Source: Geofilum rubicundum JCM 15548 (GTDB lineage Bacteria > Bacteroidota > Bacteroidia > Bacteroidales > Marinilabiliaceae). From it: a stretch of 54,632 nucleotides of DNA. Every line of letters starts with the position of its first letter. Position 1 is the stretch's first letter. The notes under the pieces were generated by a model that saw nothing but the letters and a program-made list of their open reading frames with translations, did no database searches and was not told the DNA's origin. The translations under genes were made by a program, and so were the position numbers. Shown here piece after piece: positions 39,049 to 46,441 of this stretch. The stretch is taken from assembly GCF_000974365.1 (NCBI RefSeq), contig NZ_BAZW01000028.1:1-54632 (forward strand), written 5' to 3'.

Positions 39049-39167
39049 AATAATGATTTTTCACCTCTGAGAAATAGGATAAACCGATGAAATAAACTCA
39101 AAAGAGCCATTTCATTACAGTGATTCAGAACTTTTCTCCCGAAGTTTGAATTAATAATTTACCTTTT

Positions 39168-39328
39168 GGCAGGTCTTCTGGCTTGTCCTGTCTTGAGGCC
39201 TTCCCATCCCTTAACTGAGGGACAGTGGCAAGAGTTTTCTCAAAACATTTCCGTTTACACGGAAAAAAGGACTTACAGCTGCGGGTACAGCTCCGGAATT
39301 TTCACTTTACTGAAGCACCGGATTCCCA
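39168..39328 (-). ncRNA. Cobalamin riboswitch 2
   Basis: A second B12 riboswitch, very similar to the one at 38124-38289: GGGAATCCGGTGC, GAGCTGTACCCGCAGCTGTA, GTCC, GCCACTG, GGGAAGGCC and AGCCAGAAGACCTGCC on the minus strand. It lies about 120 bases before the Dph6-like ATG. A hairpin (39335-39358, TTTTTCCT/AGGAAAAA) touches its 5' side, as with riboswitch 1. Confidence 0.92.
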
Positions 39329-39390
39329 TTTTAAGGTTTTTCCTAAAAGGAAAAATCCACCAAAACGATGCGAAGATAGTTATTTTTTGA

Positions 39391-39438
39391 TAATCCCATC
39401 ATAATTCCCGGAAAATGGAAGTGATTTGGCGGGTGGGG
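39391..39438. repeat. 48-bp imperfect direct repeat, left copy
   Basis: Matches 41664-41711 in the same orientation at 43 of 48 positions by hand alignment. Both copies share CCGGAAAATGGAA and TGATTTGG. The pair brackets the second AbiE module and gene relics. The left copy lies just upstream of riboswitch 2 and may contain part of its promoter. Confidence 0.6.
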
Positions 39439-39619
39439 TTAATGTTCAATGACAACAGCTGAATTTTTAATGTTTTTCTGGCCCCTCCCGGGGCAGGTGA
39501 GCCCATAAATTCTTCGCGATAGTGGGGGAGGTATTCAGTTAATGAAACAACATTCACGCATTTTGTTGTAGAAAAAATAATATGATATAGCTGTATTTGC
39601 ACATTAAGTCGTAATTTAC

Positions 39620-39650
39620 TTGATTTTCTGTGCGTAATTAGCTACATTTG
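39620..39650 (+). promoter_or_regulatory. Promoter of the second AbiE operon
   Basis: TACATTTG (39643-39650) is an exact TAnnTTTG -7 element, with TTG at 39620-39622 placed 20 bases upstream as a -33 element. Transcription would start about 39657, only a few bases before the ATG at 39660, so the mRNA should be nearly leaderless. Confidence 0.55.
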
Positions 39651-39659
39651 GGTTGTGAT

Positions 39660-40289
39660 ATGTATGACTTGAGCAAATATGGCAATATCCCCATTGAATC
39701 TTCCGTATTGCAAGAAGCAATGGCCGCGTACAGTTCTCCCAACGACCGCATTAGTCGCTTGGAGAGCGATGGGCAGCTCATTCGCCTAAAAAGGGGGCTG
39801 TATGTTGTAGATCCGAACGTTTCAGGTGTATTGCTTTCATCCGAACTTATTGCTAATAGAATTTACGGACCATCTTACGTTTCAATGCAAAGTGCATTGC
39901 GCTTCCATGCCCTTATTCCGGAAAGGGTGACAGTAATGGTTTCGGCTACTACAAAAAGAGCCAGAAACTTTCAAAATAGTTTGGGGTTATTTGAGTATGA
40001 AAGTGTTCCGCCTAAATATTTTTCAGTGGGCATACAGCAACTTATACACGAAAACAGCTATGCCTTTTTAATTGCCAGCCCTGAAAAAGCCATCTGCGAT
40101 CTGTTAATAACTACTTCGGGGCTGCGGCTGCAATCAAGGCGGGCAGCATACAATTATCTTGTCGAGGATATGCGCATAGACTTAGACGAAAGGCCAAGTT
40201 GGGATACTGAAATATTCCGCCAATGTGCAGAATTCGGAAGAAAAGGAAGAGAGCTGTTGTTTATTGAAAACGTTTTAAGAAATGGCTGA
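39660..40289 (+). CDS. AbiEi-type antitoxin/regulator
   Basis: A 209-residue protein with an N-terminal winged-helix part (NDRISRLESDGQLIRLKRGL) followed by the AbiEi fold (SELIANRIYGPSYVSMQSAL, ASPEKAICDLL). ATG 39660 is chosen because the in-frame TTG at 39648 lies inside the -7 promoter element. Its stop overlaps the toxin ATG by 8 bases. It should neutralise the downstream nucleotidyltransferase and repress the operon. It is only distantly similar to the antitoxin at 18298-18894. Confidence 0.85.
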   Translation: MYDLSKYGNIPIESSVLQEAMAAYSSPNDRISRLESDGQLIRLKRGLYVVDPNVSGVLLSSELIANRIYGPSYVSMQSALRFHALIPERVTVMVSATTKRARNFQNSLGLFEYESVPPKYFSVGIQQLIHENSYAFLIASPEKAICDLLITTSGLRLQSRRAAYNYLVEDMRIDLDERPSWDTEIFRQCAEFGRKGRELLFIENVLRNG

Positions 40290-41123
40290 TATTATTCATC
40301 AAATGTTGTCGAAATACGACAATCAGATTACAAACCTGCAGGACAGGCATAATGCATGGTAGAAATCATGCAACAAGTGTGTTTGTCCGGTCTTAGTCGT
40401 GGAGGCTTTTTTCAGAAGGCTGCTTTTTACGGAGGCACCTGCCTGAGGATTTTTCATGGTTTGAACCGTTTTTCTGAAGATCTGGATTTTTCCCTGATCG
40501 ATAAAAAAAGTTCCTTGTCATTGGAAGATTATTTTGAGGATATTGTTCGTGAATTTCAAGGACTGGGAAGGGAAGTGGAAATTTCAAAAAGAACTAAAAG
40601 GAACTTCACCAATGTAGAATCGGCTTTTTTAAAAGACAACACTGATGTTATAAATCTTAAATTTCAAACGGAACCATCTATTAAAATCAAGCTCGAGGTA
40701 GATACCACACCTCCAGGTTTGTTTTCTACCGAACATAAATTATTAATGCTACCCTACTCTTTTATGGTTCGGTGCTATACCTTACCAGACCTGTTTGCCG
40801 GAAAGATGCATGCTTTATTATTCAGAAAATGGAATAACAGAATTAAAGGGCGTGACTGGTACGATTTTGAGTGGTACCTTAGAAATAACATCCCCTTAAA
40901 TTTTGCGCATTTTACAGAGCGCGCGGTTCAAAGTGAAGGATTTTCCAAGGACTTTATCACCAGAGAAACATTTAGGGAGTTTCTGAAAGAAAAAATTAAC
41001 ACAACCAATATAAAGGAAGTAAAACAAGATGTTCTTCGTTTTGTAAAAATTCCTAAAGAGTTGGATATATGGTCGAAAGACTATTTTTTGCAGTTAGCCG
41101 AGAGGGTTTCGATTGTCGATTGA
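40282..41123 (+). CDS. AbiEii-type nucleotidyltransferase toxin, frameshifted
   Basis: Second AbiEii-family toxin. The frame from ATG 40282 reads MADIIHQMLSKYDNQITNLQ and on to HNAW, then a stop. Adding one base near 40354-40358 continues it as HNALVEIMQQVCLSGLSRGG and into the intact frame with FYGGTCLRIFHGLNRFSEDLDF, the nucleotidyltransferase core. Restored length is about 280 residues. It overlaps the antitoxin stop, which fixes the start. If the shift is real, the toxin would be inactive and the antitoxin an orphan. Confidence 0.8.
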
Positions 41124-41384
41124 GCGAATAATTTCTGGCAAATTTAGCGCCATGACTTTCTTAGCCATGGCCCACCAGCATGATTGATTCCAATTATGGG
41201 CGTGCTATTAAACATCAGACAGGATGGATAATCAAGAGGCAGATAGCGTTTACTGATCAGACGGTCGTTTATTCTACTGAAGGTTCTGAACTGTTACCAT
41301 GAAAATTGAAATGATTTGGCAACAAATCGTAAAATGTTGCGTATGAAATTTAGGATAATCGACCTATTGGTTCAATATACGTAA

Positions 41385-41522
41385 TTAGATGCCCTGTTTA
41401 AAAATGCTGAAGTTGGCGATACATATATTACCAAGGTAGCGCTTCCCAATCAATCCGTACTATATGGACTGATGTCGGCCAATTTCAAGAATTATAAATT
41501 TGAAATTATAGATGTGAAATAG
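41385..41522 (+). pseudogene. Open 3' gene fragment, unidentified
   Basis: An open frame of 45 codons without a start codon, reading GDTYITKVALPNQSVLYGLM before a TAG. Composition looks coding, and a stop precedes it at 41382. It is probably the last part of a degraded gene of unknown family. Confidence 0.35.
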
Positions 41523-41563
41523 ATAGTTGTTTGTACCCATTGTCGAAATAAAACCTTAATCCT

Positions 41564-41653
41564 ATGAAATACTCCATAATTGCTGTTCTAATTCTATTCC
41601 TTGCTGTAGCGGGTTGCCAAAAACCGATCGAAGATTCGCAGTTAGTAATTTAG
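41564..41653 (+). pseudogene. Truncated lipoprotein signal peptide
   Basis: A 29-codon frame, MKYSIIAVLILFLAVAGCQK and nine more residues, has a perfect lipoprotein signal with lipobox AVAGC but almost no mature protein. Its stop lies 11 bases before the right copy of the 48-bp repeat, so the gene may have been cut when the repeat or the element between the repeats arrived. A true micro-lipoprotein is the alternative. Confidence 0.4.
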
Positions 41654-41663
41654 AAACTAAGGT

Positions 41664-41711
41664 TAATCCCATTTTAATTACCGGAAAATGGAAATGATTT
41701 GGCTGGTGGGG
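41664..41711. repeat. 48-bp imperfect direct repeat, right copy
   Basis: Counterpart of 39391-39438, same orientation, five mismatches. It lies 60 bases beyond the stop of the fuculokinase gene on the minus strand. Confidence 0.6.
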
Positions 41712-41770
41712 ATAGGTTATCTTTCTTTGTGCTGAGGGGTCAAATAAAAAAGTTTAACGAACTATTACCT

Positions 41771-43248
41771 CTAATTTCGCTTCTTTAATTCCAAAAATTT
41801 CCTGTATTGTTCCTGGTAGAAGCTGGCGCTATCCTTATTGGGTTCAATTAAAATGGGCGAATAGTCAATATTTGTTCTGGCTGCTTCAGGATTTTTAAAA
41901 ACACCGGCACCTGAAAAGACGAAGAGGGCAGCACCTAAGACAGTGGTTTCATTTTGTTGAATTAACTGGACCGGTACCTGGCAGACGTCGGCTCTTATTT
42001 GGTTCCAGATCCTGTTTTTGGATCCACCACCTACGCAGATGATCCGGTCGGTATTAAATCCACCGGCGCTTTGGAGTATTTCCAGACTTTCCCGCAATCT
42101 GAATGCCAGCCTTCGAGCAGCGCCCGGTATATTTCAGCACGGGAGGTTTGCAGGGTTAAGCCTTTGATGACGCCGCCTGATTGGCCGCCGTCGGTCAAGA
42201 AGCCGGGATCGATGATTAAGCCGTGTTGATGCGGCAGCACCGCTTCCGCCTCTTCAATCATGGTTTGGTACAATTCATCCCCTTTCAGTCCGGGATAAAA
42301 GTGGCGCGAAAACCATTCCAATACGCCCGACCCCAGCCAGTTTTGACCGATGGTGTAGCGACCGGGCCGGGCATCGGCCTCGGTGGTTAAGCCGGCCTTC
42401 AGTTCTTCGGATGAGGAGCTGAAATGCGCACTGCGGGCCATCAGTATTTCCCAGGTGCCTGAGCTCAAAACCGGCTGATTTAAGTCGGCACCCGAGCCAA
42501 AAATGGCAAATTGGGTGTCGTGGCCGGTCAGAAAAAGAGGGACGCCTTCCGGGATGCCTGTTGCCTCAGCTCCTGTGGCACTTACTGAACCTACACAATC
42601 CCCCGGTTCACCGATATTCCCGAAAAGCGCTTTTGGTAAGTCAAAGGCCTTTAAAATATCCTCCGAAATACCTCGGTTTTTCAGATCGGCCATCATGGAA
42701 GTGCCCAGCATGGTGCTGTCATTGGTAGGTTCTGCTCCCAGCTGTTTTAAAAATAAGGATGGCATGAACAAAAACTGGCTGGCTTTTTCAATGACTTCCG
42801 GATGGTTTTCCTTAAACCAGACCATCTTTGCGATGGTGTTAAAAGCATACGGAAAAACGCCACTGATTCTGTACAATTCCTCCACCGCCATATAGCGGTG
42901 GATGTTGGTCATTATGGATTCCAAACGGGGACATTGCCAGGATATGACCGGATAAAGCTGTTTCCCGGCTTCATCCACAAAAGTGCCATCCACGCCAAAA
43001 GTAGTAACCGTAACCCCTACAATATCTTCATCATTTATTTGGGCCACGACTTGTTTGCTGGCCTCAGTAAATTTCTGCCACAAATTTTCCACATTCCATA
43101 TTCTGCCTCCGGTATGATTCGGATCCTCCTCGGTAGCGTTGGGTAGCGACTTCGAAGCGCGTATTTGACCATGGGCATCCATGGCGATGACCCGGATGTT
43201 GGTGGCCCCGCAATCAAATACAATGGCGATGTTGTCTTTTTTGTTCAT
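41771..43248 (-). CDS. fucK: L-fuculokinase (FGGY family), frameshifted
   Basis: FGGY sugar kinase. The N-terminal domain has IAIVFDCGATNIRVIAMDAH (residues ~7-26) and VTTFGVDGTFVDEAG; the second domain has LTGHDTQFAIFGSGADLNQP and LSSGTWEILMA. As sequenced the main frame stops at 42031. Restoring CCC at 42110-42111 continues it as EGLAFRLRESLEILQSAGGF and CVGGGSKNRIWNQIRADVCQ to 41771, about 492 residues, normal for the family. Kinases of this type phosphorylate L-fuculose or L-rhamnulose; the isomerase upstream decides for fuculose. The fuculose-phosphate aldolase is not in the window. Confidence 0.85.
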
Positions 43249-43432
43249 TTTATGCTGAATTCTAACTGTCCTGCTATTACGACAAGACTTTCAAATATTT
43301 TGAATCCAAGGAATTAGAACGAAGTGAAATTCCGGTGACAAACACTTATCTGCTTCGGAATAGCTTTCGTAAATGACTGTTTCAAAATTGAGAATGACAG
43401 TCTATCCCCATTTTTCGGGACCGTATTAACGA
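43249..43432. other. Intergenic between fucI and fucK
   Basis: 184 bases containing the inverted pair GGAATT/AATTCC at about 43310-43334. No gene is seen. fucK may have its own promoter here or be read from fucI. Confidence 0.4.
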
Positions 43433-45220
43433 CTACTTAAAGCGGTACAAGGGTCCATAAGTGGCACAAGCCCTGTAATCCGATCCTTCCTTGTCCTCTC
43501 CAAAAGAAGCCCAGGCGCTGGGTCGGAAAACCTTATCTGTATCCACATTGTGCATGGAAACCGGAATTCTTAGCATGGAAGCAAGGGTGATCAAGTCGGC
43601 ACCAATATGTCCATAACTGATGGCGCCATGATTGGCGCCCCATTTGGCCATGACCTCATAGACGTCCTTAAAGGCGCCTGAACCTGAGGTTCTGGGCACA
43701 AACCAGGTGGTTGGCCAGGTGGGATTGGTGCGCTGGTCCAATACCGCATGGATATCTTCCGGCACATCTACTGTCCAGCCTTCTGCAATCTGCAATACCG
43801 GGCCCAGGCCTTCAACCAGATTGAGTCGGCTCATGGTTACCGGCATTTCTCCGGAGGTCTTAAATTGAGAAGAATAACCGCCCCCTCTGAAATATTCCCG
43901 GTCGGCCTGGGGCCAGGAGGTATGCTCCAGACAGCGTTTCATTTCCTCCTCGGTGATCTCCCAGTAGGGCTTCATGACCGGTTTTCCCTCTGCATTTCTT
44001 TGTTGGGCCGTGGCGTCCAACGTGGTTGAGCCTGAATTGATGAGGTGAATAATGCCGTTGGCGGCTTTTCCACTTAAGGTTTTTCCGGTCACCCGCTTGA
44101 CGGCATCGGGACTCCAATACGTCCGCACATCCGAAAATATTTGTGAGGTATTGGTCAGTAAGTGCCCAAAAAGCATGGAAACGCCGTTGAGGCCATCGTT
44201 TTCGGTAGCTACCACAAAGGCCTGGCGAATGCCATTCCAGTCGAAGGAAGAATTTAGAATGGCCTCCGAAAAGTCCGCATTGGGCTGATAGTCGGTCCAC
44301 TGCCGCTGTCCCTGAAAGCCAGAGACAATCGCGTTGCGTCCCAGACCTTCTTCCCGGTGCCCTTTGTCGATCAGCTTTTGATTGCCAATCATCAGGTCCC
44401 GGATGATGAGGGTCATTTTGATAACGGTTTCCCATTCATGTTGCTTTCGGTCAGCATCCCTCTGGTTATGGGCCTTGTTGTAATCTTTTCCTTCCTTGCA
44501 ATTCAGGCGGGTCCACTCCAAGGCCTTCATGAACTCATCCTGGTCATAGATTTCTTCATCTATCCGACGAAGAATTTCGGTGGAATCCACAAACTCTGTC
44601 CGCATGCCCAGATAGTCGTTGAAAAATTGCGGGTTGATCATAGATCCGGCAATACCCATGGAGCTGTATCCAATGGATAAATAGGATTTGCCTTGTATTT
44701 GTGCGACGACGAGGGCCGATTTTACAAAGCGCAAAATCTTTTCCTGTACATCAAGGGGGATGCTTAGATCGTCGGCATCCTGGACTTCCCGTCCATAAAT
44801 GCCAAAGGTTGGCAGGCCTCGCTGCGTGTATCCGGCCAAAGCAGCTGCCAGATATACCGCACCCGGTCGCTCCGTGCCATTGAAACCCCATACGGCTTTA
44901 GGAATGAGCGGATCCGTATCCATTACCTCGGTACCATAGCACCAACAGGAGGTGACGGTCAAGGAAACCCCGACACCTTCTTTTCTGAACTTCTCGGAAC
45001 ACATGGCCGCTTCGGCCACTCCGCCAATGGTGGTGTCTGCAATGACGCACTCTACTTGTTCGCCACTGGCAAAACGGACCTCGTCTTCAATTAACTTAGC
45101 TGCTTTATGGGCCAGAGCCATTACCTGCTCCTCCAAAGATTCGCGCACACCGCGTTCCCGACCGTCTATAACGGGACGGATTCCGATTTTGGGTAAACTA
45201 CCAATTAACCTGTTGGCCAT
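43433..45220 (-). CDS. fucI: L-fucose isomerase
   Basis: A 595-residue isomerase converting L-fucose to L-fuculose, very close to the usual FucI length (~591). Seen: [20 protein letters not shown] at the start; the metal site Glu in [11 protein letters not shown], Asp in [11 protein letters not shown] and His in [17 protein letters not shown]. It is divergent from an AraC regulator and followed by the kinase, the standard fucose catabolic order. Cytoplasmic and Mn-dependent by family knowledge. Confidence 0.95.
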   Translation of the reverse strand: MANRLIGSLPKIGIRPVIDGRERGVRESLEEQVMALAHKAAKLIEDEVRFASGEQVECVIADTTIGGVAEAAMCSEKFRKEGVGVSLTVTSCWCYGTEVMDTDPLIPKAVWGFNGTERPGAVYLAAALAGYTQRGLPTFGIYGREVQDADDLSIPLDVQEKILRFVKSALVVAQIQGKSYLSIGYSSMGIAGSMINPQFFNDYLGMRTEFVDSTEILRRIDEEIYDQDEFMKALEWTRLNCKEGKDYNKAHNQRDADRKQHEWETVIKMTLIIRDLMIGNQKLIDKGHREEGLGRNAIVSGFQGQRQWTDYQPNADFSEAILNSSFDWNGIRQAFVVATENDGLNGVSMLFGHLLTNTSQIFSDVRTYWSPDAVKRVTGKTLSGKAANGIIHLINSGSTTLDATAQQRNAEGKPVMKPYWEITEEEMKRCLEHTSWPQADREYFRGGGYSSQFKTSGEMPVTMSRLNLVEGLGPVLQIAEGWTVDVPEDIHAVLDQRTNPTWPTTWFVPRTSGSGAFKDVYEVMAKWGANHGAISYGHIGADLITLASMLRIPVSMHNVDTDKVFRPSAWASFGEDKEGSDYRACATYGPLYRFK

Positions 45221-45286
45221 AGCTATATGATTTTAATTTTTTAAACTTTTGTATCATGCAAAGCTGGGTTTTATTATTGTGCTAAA

Positions 45287-45328
45287 AAATGTTTAAATTT
45301 GATTATTCTATATCTGTTTTAAACATTT
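45287..45328. promoter_or_regulatory. Inverted repeat ahead of the AraC-type regulator
   Basis: AAATGTTTAAA (45287-45297) and TTTAAACATTT (45318-45328) form a perfect 11-bp inverted repeat with a 20-base spacer, 7 bases before the ATG at 45335 and in the gap shared with fucI. It could be the regulator's operator or a hairpin in its leader that hides the translation start. Confidence 0.45.
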
Positions 45329-45334
45329 AGGTTG

Positions 45335-46243
45335 ATGGAGCATGTTTTCTATAAAAAGCCGGATGCAGGTGATCCTTCGGATGTCTTGCAACTCTTTCCG
45401 CGGTATAATCTGCAAATTCTCTGTTGTAGATATTGGTGGCTCAAAAAATGGGAGTTTAAAGAGTTGGCTTTTCCCTATTGGCGCATTTACTACAATAAGA
45501 TAGCCGGTGCCAGTATCAGGCACAATGGCAGGGTTTACGAACTGAACCCGGACAGTATTGTGCTGATTGCACCGAACACCTCCTTTCAAAGCAGTCTGAC
45601 AGGAAAGCTGGCTCCGGATAAGGAATACGAGCTGGAGGGTGGGCGTATTGACGATGGAATGAACGAGCAGGAGATCATCGAAAACGGTAGCATTCCCCAT
45701 CTGTTTATCCATTTCAATCTGGGCATGCCCTACGACCATATTCCACCCGGAGTATTTGTATCTGAATTAAACCAATCGATAGAGCGGCGGGTGAAGACCA
45801 TTGTCGATCATTTACAAAAGGATTTCCGGCGTTTCAGTTTTTATTCTTCTCTGGATGTACAAGCGCTCATTGCCGAACTGTTGGCGGACATTCCCAAATC
45901 AAAGTGGGATCTGATTTCAAAGGATCACCGGATTCTCAACGTGTTGAGTCACATAGAGAGAAATCTGAACAGAGATTTAAACAACCAGGTTCTGGCCCAA
46001 ACAACCAGCATGGCCACCAATGCCTTTACTCGTCTCTTTACCGCCGAAACGGGTTTATCTCCCCAGAGATACATCAAGAAGAAGCGCATCGAAGAGGCCT
46101 GCATCCTTTTGCACCACTCTGATTTTACCATTGACCAGATTGCCGTGAAGTGTGGTTTTGCCGACCGCTTCCATTTTTCCCGGATATTCAAACAAATAAC
46201 CAATATTCCACCTGCCTGGTATCGAAAGGGCTTTGTCCAATAA
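45335..46243 (+). CDS. AraC-family regulator of fucose genes
   Basis: A 302-residue AraC-type activator with an N-terminal cupin-like sensing domain (RYNLQILCCRYWWLKKWEFK, PDSIVLIAPNTSFQS) and the C-terminal double HTH (TTSMATNAFTRLFTAETGLS, FTIDQIAVKCGFADRFHFSR). ATG 45335 is preferred to the TTG at 45332. It is divergent from fucI, so it probably activates the fucose genes in response to L-fucose or fuculose. It replaces the FucR-type repressors seen in other Bacteroidota. Confidence 0.85.
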   Translation: MEHVFYKKPDAGDPSDVLQLFPRYNLQILCCRYWWLKKWEFKELAFPYWRIYYNKIAGASIRHNGRVYELNPDSIVLIAPNTSFQSSLTGKLAPDKEYELEGGRIDDGMNEQEIIENGSIPHLFIHFNLGMPYDHIPPGVFVSELNQSIERRVKTIVDHLQKDFRRFSFYSSLDVQALIAELLADIPKSKWDLISKDHRILNVLSHIERNLNRDLNNQVLAQTTSMATNAFTRLFTAETGLSPQRYIKKKRIEEACILLHHSDFTIDQIAVKCGFADRFHFSRIFKQITNIPPAWYRKGFVQ

Positions 46244-46441
46244 TGGAAGGGTGTCTGAGCAAGGTGTTTTTCATGAGAAATGTATCGATTGGGATGGGTT
46301 CAATGCTTTAAAATGCCCTTTAATAAGAAATTATTGATTTTCGATTAGGCAGTTGTTGAAGCATAAAAATGAAACAAAAATGTGAAGTAAGAGTATTGTT
46401 ATAAAGCCTTACAGCTTTTTATGGGCATTAATGAAAACATT

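Larger units (their letters stand above)
41124..41770. other. Gene-poor stretch with relics
   Basis: About 650 bases between the toxin and the fuculokinase. It holds two coding relics (41385-41522 and 41564-41653) and the right copy of the direct repeat. The first 260 bases show nothing recognisable. Confidence 0.6.

Noticed and set aside
39166-39390. 74-codon frame across riboswitch 2
   Set aside because: It lies on the strand opposite the riboswitch and consists of its conserved elements; not coding.
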